Of a stretch of 64,000 nt of DNA, positions 25,019 to 37,070 are shown in pieces. Position 1 is the first letter of the stretch; each line of letters starts with the position of its first letter. The position numbers and the translations under genes were made by a program. The stretch is taken from assembly GCA_949361645.1 (NCBI GenBank), contig OX442434.1:2471672-2535671 (forward strand), written 5' to 3'. The notes under the pieces are model-generated. The model saw only the letters and a program-made list of their open reading frames with translations, made no database searches and was not told the origin of the DNA. Source of the stretch: Spongilla lacustris (lineage: Eukaryota; Porifera; Demospongiae; Spongillida; Spongillidae).

Positions 25019-25590
25019 ACAGGCCTTTGTCACAATCAAGGAAAAATTAACCACAAGCAGTTAACTAACTTAAAATTGTTGGTAAATGCTCTATTAACGT
25101 GAACTTAAATGTTGATGTAAACAAACTAAATATTGCTTTAATAATTAATTTAATAAAATTAAATAAATTAAATTAATGACAACGAATTAATAATACATAC
25201 CATTTTAGAGATATCCAAAAGCTCCAACATTTCATGGAATTTTAAAAATATCAACTTGGCCGAATTTATTAATAAATTCAAACCACTAAATCGAGATACA
25301 ATGGCCCCTAAATCAAGTACATTGCAAAAAATCAAGATTTCAATCTTGAATAACTTCTAAATGGAAGCACTTAATTAAAACAGTTGCAGCTTTTAACTAA
25401 CCATCAACCCTACATTTATTGACATTAATACAAATGAATAGGGGTCTTTAGACTTTTCAACATTAATTAACCATTAAAAGATTATTTCACCAGCATGACT
25501 TCTTTTGCTGTTACAACTTTTAACGACAATTACCAGTTAATTAACTGCTTGTGGTCAATTTCGAATTCCCTTGATCGTGAAACACCCTGT
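25019..25590. mobile_element. MITE-like TIR element inside the 4.4 kb structure
   Basis: The left end acaggcctttgtcacaatca and the right end (inverse of acagggtgtttcacgatcaa) converge. They are followed on both sides by the conserved AACCACAAGCAGTTAA block (left) and its inverse (right). No coding capacity and no clear target duplication. Confidence 0.65.
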
Positions 25591-27380
25591 AGTGCAGTGA
25601 TCTGTACATAATCCTTCAAATTCCATTGACTTCAGTTGGTAATTATTTAACTATCCCTTGGAGATATGCAAACCTGGATCATTCACAAAATGTTGGCAAA
25701 CACCACTTCAACTGTTGATTCAAGGATGGCATGTTAATGCTCAAGAGATGTTTGGTGATGGTGAGGTACATGTATGGTTAGAAAGGTAGTTTTTATATAT
25801 GTGGTCTGAGGAGATAGTTAATTCTCCTCTTAGAATAACACTTGATTGATGACAATGAAGCTACGAAGGTATTACAATTCCTCCAATCTTGTGTCCATTG
25901 AATGAAGCTCAGCACTCCTTATTGAGGAGGTTGTGTGGGGAGGACAATGGCTATTCAGAATCATTTTGCACAGGAAAGTATCTCATTGAACGGTCATTGG
26001 TCCACACAATGTTTCCAGCTTGCTGACTGAACATGTAAGCTGCCATTTGTTGTACCTGTACTGTGCATATTTTTTATGTGGTGTGTGCACATCATTAAAC
26101 TTTTTAAGTATACATTATATGACGTCATAAATAACTGAAGAATAATTTTTTTTATTCATACGTTTTGCTTAAGTGGATGTTTAGATTTGGGAATATAACA
26201 TGCACATAAATACTATGCACATGCACTTGTAAGCTACAATATATGGTAAGGTGCTATCAGTAATATAAGCAGCCAAACTTTCAGAGTAGGGTCTTCTCAT
26301 GAGCTTACACCATATTATGGCAGTTGGCATAGTGTCCTAGGGGATCCAAAGGATGCTCTGGATGGAGGTGCATGAGCATGGTGAGGTGTGTAATCCTAGC
26401 CACCACTAGTAGGTGGCCATTTGATACTTATTGTGGTCTAGGAGAAGACACAGACCAGAAAATACTCCAAATTCTCTGTTGAATCATTAGATTTGGTTTC
26501 CTGTAGAATAGAGGACTGCATGGAACTCAGCCAACAATGCATTTGAATCAAAGCATGAGGCATTTGTACGTAAAAGTAAGAAAAAATCTTCCTTATGTCA
26601 CTGGCTTAGTTGCCTTAGGGCTGGTTAACGCAATGTTTAATTATTCATGCTCAATTTGGATTATTTAAAAATAGAAGTGATGGGGGAGAGGGTGGGCTAT
26701 GGTTTTAAAGTGTCATTGCTCGTTCTAGAACTGTCACGGAGAATTGTATCCGCGGCATTTTGGCAAGCTTCTAGAAATTTTTCCCACCCTGCCATTTTTT
26801 AGTACCTAGTAATACCTCAGACTGCAGCACATGCGCAACACAAGCCACGCGTGTGCAAGCTTACGTATGGGATTATACTTTGCAGCAACTGAAAGTTTCT
26901 CATGCATGCAGTTTTTGTGTCAATCTACCTCTGCCGTGGATGGGTCTGGGTACGAGATAACAGCAAATGGCCGTTACATCTTCCGGATACTTGTACGGAG
27001 GTACCTTAAGTGCATTTGACTGGGGACCAGACTATAGTGTCTGGTCCCCAGACTAGCTTACATGCATAACGCTCATGCAGAGGTATATATCTAATGCGGA
27101 CCTATACTTATGCGGAGGTATATAGCTTATGCGGTGGTATAGATTGGAGGTACATGCATATATAATAAAGGAGATACATGATATATACCTTTATGCGGGT
27201 ATATATATACCTTATGGCGGATGTATATACATCCAAAATGGTATATACCCAAAGTAGACCCAAAGCTGTATACACCCAAATTTGGGGGTATATACCACAA
27301 TGTGGTACAGTAGTTGATTTAGCAAGTGTACATAAGTGTGGTAGATATAAAGGTACTTTTGGCACGATTCCCGCGCCATA

Positions 27381-28570
27381 GATATCTATATAATTGTATA
27401 TATAATTATTATTATATTATAATAATAATTATAATTATATAAATGTATAATAGGTACTTACTTGGCCATGCAGTAACCCTGCTTTCGGTACGATCTCTTC
27501 CCTGCATGATGCCCACTACTGGAGCTCATTGTCTCCTGTCGATGCATGTCTTCCAGAAGAGCGATCCGTTTGTTATGTACATTTCTTGTGCACGAGGACA
27601 AACGTATAAATAACTACATCCAGGGATTTCGGTCCGGGAAAATTAGTTTTGTGCATCCAGGGATTTCGGTCCGGGGGGGGGGGGAGAACCGAAAAGTAGG
27701 GGGGACCGAATTCCCTGTGACACCGGGCCGAAGGAAGGGTTCGATCGGATTCCTCGAACCCCCCCCCCCCCCCCCGCCGGGGTACGGGCCTGGGCCTGAC
27801 AACCCCTAATATTGGGCTTCTTAGGTTAATACTGTATATATAATAATTATTATAATATTATGTACTTGCATGTGTTGTTTCTGTAATTGATTTATGATAA
27901 TACGGCCATTCTTCAATGGCCCATATTGTTTCATTGTGCCATATGCTATTGATGTATCACACCCCCAGTTCAATAACTATTACCATGTCTGCAGCCCTAT
28001 CTATCTTTAGCTTCATTAAAAATATATATATATTAATTATAATTATATATATATATAATCTGTATGGTATGTTGGAGGAAGTGCAGTATAGCTCTCTCCT
28101 TAGAAGAAGCAATTAAACTCTTGCGCTACTATGCTATAGCCTATTGTCCATCACATCCTCATCCTCACATGCTGATGGAGCTTGAATTTATGTCGCCCCA
28201 TCTATCAGTTAGGGCATATACTTCTTCCCAACTTCCATCCAATGGGGGTGTAGACATATTAGGCCATCAGTGCATGTGTCCTGTCAATGTGGTGGGGATT
28301 TGGCTTTATGACTTAATACTGTTCGGACCAACAGCCCCAAATCACTGATGCTGAGCAGTGAGCAGCCTAAATGGCCATCTCAGTTTGACTTGGCGGTGGG
28401 TCAGCATCAGCGCCATGCAGAGCAGTACAATGCCATCACCACTCATTAATACACCAAAAACATGTACAAATTAATTTTATTGCATGTATGTACATTTTAT
28501 TGTAATTTATTGCATGCCATGTATACACCTTATCGCATCTCATGCAGCTTAATGTGTGTATATGCATGAA
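27381..28570. other. Repeat-rich intergenic stretch
   Basis: AT microsatellites at 27,383-27,445 and 28,020-28,062. A CATCCAGGGATTTCGGTCCG direct repeat (~27,618 and ~27,654) runs into poly-G, and a 15 bp-plus C run lies at ~27,760. The last ~100 bases are likely 3' UTR of the CUB gene that ends at 28,576. Confidence 0.5.
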
Positions 28571-28575
28571 TACAC

Positions 28576-30321
28576 TTATTGTGGTATCTTCTCGTAGCGT
28601 ATCACGAAGCCAGTATTTGATTGAGTGGAGGAATTGTGCGATGTGAAGTGAAGCAGCACCGTGGAGATGCCGCGAATGAGGAAGGCTCCTGTCGCCTGTC
28701 TTAGCGTGCATAGCGTAGTGATCGGGAAGAGATTTGTTCCATCGCTTCCCCTGACTTCAACGTCGTCTTGATTATTGCAATTGACGTCACGTACGAGTAT
28801 CGTTAAAACGAAGTCGTAACCGGAAGTTATCCAGATCTGCCATAAACAGTTTTCATTCGGTCCGTAGGGTAGCGGATACTGCGGAGAAGTGATAATGCCA
28901 GTCGGTCGAACGAAGTCGGATATTGGACCGCACTGTTGTCCTGAATAGGTGCAAATATGCTCATTGCAGTCGGCAAAAACACGTTGTCTCACATGCACTG
29001 ATTTTTAAAAGATCGGTAGCTCACAATATACTGAGTCCACATAACTTAATTCACAGTTATAAAAACTGAACGGATATTTATAGTTCAATTTGGGCACGCA
29101 TGTATAGAATCGAATCAATGTAACCATGATATTTTTATGCAGCTTGTATGCTTTTAAAAAAGAAAAAAAACAACATGATGAGTTATAAAATTTGATATAT
29201 TAATTAATATGGGACACGCGTGTTTCTTTTTGGCTATTTATATACATGTATAATAATAAGTTGCATGCGTCCTTGAAATAGCGCGCTACAAATACTTACT
29301 GACTTGACTTCTTATCAAGTTCTTTGTGTCCAATTCTTAATTAACCAGTTCATTACCACATGTAAGTTATGGCGTATAAGTGTAGTTTGGGGTTTTTAGT
29401 AGCAATACGCCGTTGGTAAGAAGCAAAAAAAAAAAAGTTGCTTGTGGTGCTGTCTCATGCTATGCGTGTCGTAGGCTTGTTTTGAAGCTTAAAATAAAAA
29501 CGCTTCAACCGTATAGTAGTGGGCCGTATAGGTTGCGGTTTTAGCATGATTATGAGGCAGTTTTGTGGGGTTTTTAGCTTCTGACATGCAGGAACGATGC
29601 GTAGCATTAACGCTCCTATATTTTCATGTTTGACTATAAGCTTTGTGTGTCATGAAGTGGTTAGATGGCTGGAAAGATGTTTCGTCTAGGCAACATGCCA
29701 AGAAAAACGAAAGGCTAGCTCTCAACAATCTTGTTCATCAAAAAAAAGCGAGTGGAGGCCTAAAAAAACCCCGTCTAAGCAGTGTTTTTAACCCATCGAG
29801 CTTTATTCACCTCCCTTAAAGCTTTCTTAGGTCGTTCCGAAGTTTCCTGGAGCAGAGGATCTTCAAGTATATCAGCTTCAGCCATAAATTTTTATTACGT
29901 GACCGCGTGAACCAATTTTTCACGGGCGTTGCCAATCCAGTAATTCCATCATCTATGCTTACACTAAGCGAGACGCGATTAATATAAATTAATAAAGAGA
30001 ACAAATCAATAGCTACAGGACTCCTCTATGTAAATCCAGAATTTGACGTGTTTTCAATACTCGTAAGTGGGGAAATGTTGAACCCGCTGAATTAGTGATC
30101 TTTGCACTCACGTCATGGAAAATAATTAGAGCGATTTCCACATAGAGGGATGATGTGGGAACATATGTACGAAATTTGAGATCTACAAATTTGTTCAACG
30201 TACATTTTTATAGGGGATATATTTGAAAACTCAGAAGGGTGATTTTGCTGCATGGACGCTATTCCATATTTACATGTATATGCATGTAATTATATACATG
30301 TATATACATAATGCCCAAGAT

Positions 30322-30355
<34 letters not shown>

Positions 30356-31168
30356 CCATGCAATGGGATCAATAACAAAGAACCAAAAAAAAAAAAAAAA
30401 GCTTACAAAACATGCTCTTACCGCTGAGGAATGTGACGTAACGCAACACAAACGCTGCTGCTGCTTCCGTTGCTTTTGAAACCAGCTCAATGTACAGATA
30501 GCGACCTGTACTGTAAACCGTTTGAAAGGAACTATAGTTACCGTTACAGTAGTCACCAAGGACGGGAGAAGAGTTGTTTAAACCGTCGTACACTAATAGA
30601 CAGTCCTGGTCGTGAATTGCAAAGACGCTCGTATTCATTCCTAAGACTATTCTTCGATCTGTGTCTGTCAAGATCGTCCAAACGCATTTTTCATCCACCA
30701 ACGATCCATTGGCAATTGAATAGATGGACCTTGCACTTTTCAGAAATGCTATTACACCAGTCGCTTGAAGTAGGACACCGCCACAGGATGCACTCTCTAT
30801 ACATGAAAAATGAACTTATAAAAGTTGGTTATACAAGTACATCTTTATTCGCGCTACATCAGTTGTACATGCAGCCTTGTACCTTTCTCACAACACAGTC
30901 CGTATCTTCCTTCAGTACATTGGCAGAGGTGGTCCTCGGCGATGTAAGTCCCGTTGCTCAAGCACTGAAACGGGCAGGTCATGTTCTCCGTGAACACGAC
31001 GGGCTGTAGGCACGTTCGAACACTGCAACACCTCTTCTCGACGTCTCTGTATTGTACTCCACATGTGCAGTCTCTGTATCCCCCCACTGCGCTTTGGCAG
31101 GTGAACTGAGCGGTCCTCAAAGTCCATCCCAGAAGAAAAGAGGCAATTACAGTGCGTAAAAGATGCAT
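28576..31168 (-). CDS. Secreted EGF-CUB-CUB protein, paralogue C
   Basis: Exons 30883-31168, 30422-30796 and 28576-28940, with GT-AG junctions and the same phase-1 splits as paralogues A and B. The protein is 341 aa. It has a signal peptide (MHLLRTVIASFLLGWTL), a Cys-rich plus EGF-like region, CUB1 with CGGVLL and QDCLLVYDG, and CUB2 with CGPISDF, ITSPQYPLPYGP and GFVIRYEKIPQ. The two CUB exons have diverged clearly from A and B, but exon 1 is almost identical to A (about four differences in ~270 bases). Intron 2 is ~1.5 kb and holds 31 consecutive C (30,324-30,354). Its size and the diverged CUB exons make this the oldest copy apart from exon 1. Confidence 0.82.
30324..30354. repeat. 31-base poly-C run inside an intron of CUB gene C
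   Basis: Uninterrupted C run ~70 bases downstream of the exon 2 donor in transcript direction, so the transcript would carry poly-G at this point. Confidence 0.85.
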
Positions 31169-31267
31169 TGTATATATCCAAAGCGCGGTACAAAAATGAA
31201 AGCTTTTCTTGCACCATGCAGTTTTATTATATTCCATGCACATGCATTTCATTTGAGATTCAGCGGA

Positions 31268-31275
31268 TATTTATA
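31268..31275 (-). promoter_or_regulatory. Candidate TATA box of CUB gene C
   Basis: TATAAATA on the minus strand, ~100 bp upstream of the start codon. The flanking sequence differs from genes A and B. Confidence 0.4.
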
Positions 31276-31512
31276 TATTCCGTTTAGGATATTATTCCAC
31301 TGGTAAGAGAATTTAATTGAGTATGTATGCCGGTATGCACTAAAATAGCTATAATTTGTCTACGTTGGGAGGTTTGCTTTGAGAAACGTGCATTAGTGGC
31401 CGTCTACAATTAACAGCTCCTTCCCAGAAAGGAATTAATACCATTTCTCACATGGGCATGCAAAATAGTAACTCTGCATGATGTACATCTATTAGTATAT
31501 ATAGTGCCGTTG

Positions 31513-32457
31513 TCGTAGTGTACAATGTCCCCCCTAAAATTTGTCCTCCCGGACGTTTTGCACTAGTGTACATTGTCCCCCCGGACATTCTGCACTATAG
31601 TGTACAATGTTTCCCCCCCCCCCCCCCCCCGGACAATCTACACTAGGGCAAACTGTCCCCCTCCAGGGTAAAATGTCCCCCCTCATAACATTTTATTTCA
31701 TCTACATGTATGACAAGGCTGGGAAACGTTTCAGTAATGCAATCCTATAATATGGACTTCCAGTGTACAAAAGGGTACATCATCCGTGCATGGTATATTT
31801 TCAAATACGTATATACCGTATCGCACAACGGCAGTACACGGGATCGTGTTGACGCCATTACATGTATTCAGCCGGTATCTAATGGCCATGTACCCGAAAC
31901 CTCATGCATGATATGTTGGTATTTTTGCGGTTGAGTGATAGTACAACCGATCAGTCGCATATACCCAGACTAAAACCCATGCATCCTATAAATATCATAA
32001 AAACCATCCTGCGTCCAGGGTGGGAATAGTGTAAAAACCTTACTGGGATTGAGCGTCCAGGGTGGGAATAGATCGATATGATTATACCCTGGTTTTGTCG
32101 AACAAAACCCATGTTGACGTATATGAATTGAATTATTGCTTCAACGTTCGACAGAACCATGCAGTATTCCCATCCTGGACGTATACAATCCGGGCGGGAT
32201 GGTTTTTATACGCTATACATGTATAAGGACGGGTTTTTGTTAAAAACCAGCCTAAAATATCCAGGTTGAACGTTTATAACTGTTCCCTTTGTTATCCTAT
32301 AGGTAGGACATTGCGCCCTAGTGTGGCGTGTCCCGGGGGGGGGGGGGGGGGGACATTTTACCCTATATATAGGAGGGGGGGGGGGGGGGGGGGACAGTTT
32401 GCCCTAGTGCAGAATGTCCGGGGGGACATTCTGCTCGGGGGACAATCCACCCTCCCA
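31513..32457. mobile_element. Inverted-repeat element built from TGTCCCCC motifs
   Basis: The left arm has gggcaaactgtccccctcc and gggtaaaatgtcccc. The right arm has the inverses with two long G runs (~32,335-32,351 and ~32,376-32,392). A second nested inverted pair around aaaccatcctgcgtccaggg and its inverse sits at ~32,000-32,200. No coding capacity. Confidence 0.55.
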
Positions 32458-32813
32458 CACCGTATAATTAGATTTATCCAAAGCTGCCACAAGGTTGTGT
32501 TGTTGCTGGGATTCTTTGCGTGGTATTTCATATTCCATCAGGAATAAAGCATTATGTTGTAGCTGATTTTTTAATAGTGTGTCTGGTCTTCTGATTGCAA
32601 GGGCAATTAGAAATTGTCACTTAATATGTGCTGCATATGTATACATACATGCTAGTGCCGGTATGCATGCATGCGCACTCACTGCGAGATGTAAGTCTGC
32701 GTGGACTGCAGGATAATTAATTTGACGGTTCGCACCGAACGATATGCACCCGAAAAGTTGTACGTGATGCCACAACTCAAATCAATAAACACAGTATTCG
32801 ATTTTAGACACTT

Positions 32814-33030
32814 ATGGGTCATGAAGCACGGCCAACATGTCCTAACGATATCGTCATCCCTAACTGGGAGTTGGGCACGCCTGCAGCAATGGACGGATTG
32901 CATCACATCCTCGCTGGATTACTAAACGTCGAAACCCTTCAAGTAGCGTATGTGATGCCAAGTTCAGCAGCAATGCAGCCAGAAAACAGGAAGCACCACA
33001 GTAATGATGCAAAATGTCGAGAGCTATATA
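32814..33030 (+). pseudogene. Retroelement endonuclease fragment, 5' part
   Basis: The plus strand reads ARPTCPNDIVIPNWELGTPA, followed by AMQPENRKHHSNDAKCRELY. This matches RPADVLVQNWLGGKPAAF and AETRKHQSNNAKCSELGW of the 8 kb element. The match stops where an inserted stretch (33,031-33,650) begins and resumes at 33,655. Confidence 0.6.
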
Positions 33031-33397
33031 GGCTGGGTTCCGTAATACTATTTGGCGGAGCCAAAACAATTGATTTTAACTACATGTAACTGGCGATTTG
33101 CGATTGGCAGAAGCCTCGTGCAAGATCATTAAATTAAAGGCGATTTATAATTAGTCGTAACCAAACATTACCGCGGCCGGTGCATGGGCGCGGCTACTTG
33201 AATTTACTAGCTAGCAGTACCACTTTATAATTACCTTATTTAGACTTGGGCCTAAGTAATCAATTAGCGCTTCAGCGTGGCAAGACCGGCCGCGCCTTAT
33301 GGATGCCTGCCGTCATCCCGCCATGGCTAATTATCTCAAACAGAATGCCCCCCCCCCCCCCCCCTCGCCCCCGCCCCCTCCGCGATCCTGATAATTC

Positions 33398-33560
33398 ACA
33401 GCAAAAAAAACGCATCAAATCAATTATTGATTGCGCAACAGATCTAGATTTTAAATCAATTGTTAAATCAACGCATGATTTCACAGCAAAATCAAGTGCA
33501 CTTGATTTGAGATTGATTTTATGTGAATCAATAATTGATTTAACGCGTTCTTTTTGCTGT
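33398..33560. mobile_element. Small foldback MITE with ATCAATTATTGATT ends
   Basis: Begins acagcaaaaaaaacgcatca and ends with the near-inverse. Both arms carry AATCAATTATTGATT-type sequence. It lies within the insertion that splits the retroelement fragment, downstream of a poly-C run at ~33,347-33,364. Confidence 0.6.
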
Positions 33561-33654
33561 TGGCGGAGATAATTACATGGCGATACCATTGGCGGAACTT
33601 TCCGCCAACTAGTTATCACCAAACGTCTTGGCAGTGCGGTTTGCGGCATCCCTC

Positions 33655-33835
33655 TGCCGGGTGGTAGAGTCTTTTGGATGTTGGGGAACAGAAGTTCAAC
33701 GTAGTCGCTGAAAGACTGGCCACTAGACTGAGGCAGCTAAGTCCATCCGTATAAGCCAAATTTATGGCAGATTGAATTTGGCCCTGATGAGAGCCAACTC
33801 CTGGGCCATTTTGTCTATAGAGTTTGTGTTTCACT
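33655..33835 (+). pseudogene. Retroelement endonuclease fragment, 3' part
   Basis: The plus strand reads VVESFGCWGTEV, then after a stop IYGRLNLALMRANSWAILS. It continues the fragment at 32,814-33,030. Confidence 0.6.
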
Positions 33836-35564
33836 TTGCTGCGTGTGGTTATGTAAGATTGCATATATGTTTATACTGATTCATTCTATTAACAGGTGTA
33901 CATTAGTTTTATTTTTTCATGCATTATCCAACACCAAGGTACCATGCAGGTTCACATTTTCAGGCCTGCATTACGTGCTCTTTGTATAATTGAAGTACGA
34001 ACTTATACATGTACATGTATATACTTTTAAAAGTTATGCATGCATGCACTATCGTATTTTTAGAGGTTCAATTCAAACCACAGTATCACCCACTCATACT
34101 GTACCATGCACGTCTGTAAGTAAATTTTCTTCTATTTCTGGCCTTGGCATTTATGAAAACAACTAAGTGCGCAAAAACCTTTTCGTTAAAAAGCGGTACC
34201 GGTGGGAGGCATATATCACACTCCACTTACGTAGTCCATCATAAAATTGTATAATACATCGACGGAAGAACCTAATATATGGTCTGTTCACGTTCTATAT
34301 TTTCAGAGCACTGGACTGCTAAAACCAGCAAAATACTGCCCGCACACGACCATATGTATCGTACCCAGACCGATATTTCATGCAATGTTGTACGTATAAT
34401 TAGAATACCAACAAAAAATCGTCAGTATAAGGGTCGCTTTCTTGGCTTCGATACGTACCGGCAGTTATTGTTTTCCCGCTGAGGCAGTTTTTCGGCGTTC
34501 AGCAGAAAAATAAACGCATTTTGTAGTTCTTACCTATGTCATATCATTAGAACGGTAACGTTTCAGTTTCCACGCGAAGGTACACGTATTGCAAGGTCTT
34601 TTTGGACCAGGGTTAAAAGGCGATGAAACCTTGACTCTTCTGTAATAGAAAAATCACAATTTCTATATTATACGCGATCCGTGGGCTTTGGGAATCTTGG
34701 GCTGAATATTGCCGGCTAAGCAAATTCTTACTCAAGTAAGCTATGATTAAAGTATAGTTAGTAATCAATTTCAATGCTCTGCGATTTTGTTACACTGAAT
34801 TATGCTAAACCAAAGACGAGTTAGCCATCCAAGTCTTCGTCGCTTTCATTTCTGACAGGTTTTTTTTGTTGCTTTGATTTGATTTTTTAAAACAGTATAT
34901 ACAAATATATACCAAACAAATACAAATACCGATGGCATAAATAATATGTATGCACTCACAAACTGATTATAAAAAAGGATTACTAATTCGTGGGCGATTT
35001 CTTTTGTGAATGGCATATATATTTAATTAAAAATGTATGCATCGTGGCATATATTTGATTGCTACCTCAGTATTTAAGTTTGATAGTTTTTAATAACGGC
35101 AATGACTTGCATATTTTTGCTCTTTATTCCGCGCCGCTTCACCTTGTGTATGTATATCACGTTATCAGAACCGTATGTATATAAGTGCGGTACAACTGGA
35201 GTGACTCTGCCTGATTCGAGAAGTATTTATTATAATATCAATGCAAGATTATATAATCGGCATTAGCGTATTGTGCACTTATATATACATGTATAAGAGA
35301 CGTTACGCTTTTAAAAAGTCAATTTCTGCATGCATGGTTTCTTGTGTGGGTTTTGAAGGGGGAAGAAAAAGGTTTTGAAAAGGAATACAGTTAACCGGAT
35401 GGCAAGGGCATCAATAATGCAGTTGGCTTGATTCGATACAATATCTTGCCTATAGGCGGTTGTTATATCATTGGCGCGAATCGAGCGGGAACACGTAGTT
35501 TGTTCAACTGTATCTCCGTAACGGATGGCATAAAAATCATCGAACAGTACAAATAGATAGGTAT
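33836..35564. other. No recognised feature
   Basis: AT-rich sequence with no domain-bearing frame, repeat array or TIR that I could find. Confidence 0.4.
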
Positions 35565-35872
35565 ACAAGATATAAAAGTTTAATATAAATAAATTGGAGA
35601 TGTAGGATTTCTTTTAAAAGTATCAAATTGTGTAAAAATTAAGGAAACAAGGGATTCCGGAATTAATTTATACAATTATGAATGTATAATTATTAGATAG
35701 CTACATTTAGCATGCACAGAATAAAAGGGGGCTATATTATCTAATAATTATACATTCATAATTGTATAAATTAATTCCGGAATCCCTTGTTTCCTTACTT
35801 TTTACACAATTTGATACTTTTAAAAGAAATCCTACATCTCCAATTTATTTATATTAAATTTTTATATCTTGT
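35565..35872. mobile_element. Foldback MITE with ~145 bp arms, copy 2
   Basis: Starts acaagatataaaagtttaat and ends with its inverse. The arms are nearly perfect inverses across ~145 bp (shared GGAGATGTAGGATTTCTTTT and AAGGAAACAAGGGATTCCGG). The centre holds ctacatttagcatgcacaga, matching the centre of the copy at 12,784-13,059. The transcript would form a long hairpin. Confidence 0.85.
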
Positions 35873-35916
35873 TTTATTGATTTTTTTTTGTGTCTTAAAA
35901 CGTTATACAGGGAGTA

Positions 35917-36215
35917 CTAATCTCTCTTTTTTTTTTTTCTGTTGGGTTTCTTAGGATTTGCCTGATATTGAGCTTGTTTGGAGGCTAAAATCAATTCTCG
36001 ATTTTGATCGTAGTAGGCCTTCATGCTATCCTTCTTACTCTCAGAATTGGCTTTGTAGCGGTTCCTTTCGAAAGTTTTCACGCGCTTCTTGGAAACTGTC
36101 ACGCTCCTCACATTCAATATCTTGCGACTCGCGATCGTTAGCACAACTGTCATCATTTAACTTGGCTACCTTCTTAGCACGATTCTTTTCTCTTCTAGAC
36201 CGACATGACGGCATT
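35917..36215 (-). pseudogene. N-terminal fragment of a basic transposon-type protein, copy 1
   Basis: Starts ATG at ~36,213 with MPSCRSRREKNRAKKVAKLN, then ANDRESQDIECEERDSFQEA. After a frame change relative to the second copy it reads RNRYKANSESKKDSMKAYYD and QNRELILASKQ. Repeated RYKANSE/YYDQNRE blocks are seen in proteins of several large animal transposons. A second copy is at 41,161-41,495. The element behind it is not identified. Confidence 0.5.
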
Positions 36216-36265
36216 TTGAAGAAAACAAACCAGACACGTCAAGCATCATGTATAATTTACCAGGA

Positions 36266-36380
36266 TTAAAGAACCAGGAATAAAGAACTTAAGTGTAAAT
36301 TATGTTGAGTGATAGACTGATAGTATACTGTTGTGTTTTTAGAATATATAAATGAAAAATTTTCATATGGCTTGCGTCTG

Positions 36381-36418
<38 letters not shown>

Positions 36419-37070
36419 GCCTCTCCGGCTGTGCGTGAGATTGAGGGACAGGGGAGAATATTGCTGAGCGTGGTGCGGATATAACGGTTGGCCAGGGTAC
36501 TGGGCGCGGTGGTATGGGTGGAACCCCAGGTACGATAAAAGCACTAGTTGCTGTGATGACAGTTTGCGACTAGGTAGTAGCTGCATGGTTCATGTGGAGG
36601 GATCAGTTGGGCTGCTGTTCTTGCGATGGTGGTTTGCGACTGTGCTGCAGCTGGTTCATGTGGAGGGATCAGTTGGGCTGCTGTGATGATAGTTTGCGAC
36701 TGTGCTGCAGTTGGTTCATGTGGAAGCTAGGATCAGTTGGGCCTGCAGAAAGGTTTGACTGCATGGTTATGCCGGTATAAAAGGATTAAGATAAATAACA
36801 CTTGCCTGGGCTACTGAGTCTGGCCACTCTGGGTCTGCGGTTGGCGGGTGCGGAGTTGGGTTGGTAGGTTTGGAGTTGGGTGCGGGTGATAGCGTTATTG
36901 GCGAATAAGCAGGATGATGAGGCTCTGATTCGTCCTCGGTATCGATGGCCATAAATGAATCGTTCTGACATACTGCCGGAAATATACGATGGTGAATAGA
37001 ATATATTACGACTCATATGAATGCATAAAGAATACTATGCTTACTTCGTCCTGGGAGACCTGGGAGAAGT
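36266..37070 (-). other. Possible small low-complexity gene (unresolved)
   Basis: Downstream of a TATATATAAG box (~37,102, minus strand), one reading gives DHYDFSQVSQDE, a 53 bp intron, then NDSFMAIDTEDESEPHHPAY and a proline-rich run. It ends at a possible GC-AG donor (CAG followed by GCAAGT). Next come three ~65 bp tandem repeats (36,586-36,735), two of which read AAQLIPPHEP in one frame. A (GTCCTC)n repeat at ~36,383-36,420 then encodes an RG run in another frame. Frames do not join cleanly, so no CDS is claimed. It may be expressed sequence or only repeat-derived. Confidence 0.25.

Larger units (their letters stand above)
22961..27380. mobile_element. 4.4 kb structure with long inverted ends
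   Basis: The left end TATGGCGCGGGAATCGTGCC recurs inverted at 27,361-27,380. The arms stay near-identical for over 120 bp and recognisable for ~350 bp. Each arm carries GGTCCCCAG-type hairpins (23,226-23,277, 23,303-23,346, 27,017-27,056). The interior holds CA/GT-rich microsatellites, a direct repeat (23,513-23,612 versus 25,719-25,808) and a separate TIR element at 25,019-25,590. No transposase frame was found. A large non-autonomous TIR element is the likeliest reading; an inverted duplication is the alternative. Confidence 0.6.

Noticed and set aside
30470..31009. 179-codon plus-strand frame
   Set aside because: It is the antisense shadow of exons 1 and 2 of CUB gene C and crosses their splice sites.
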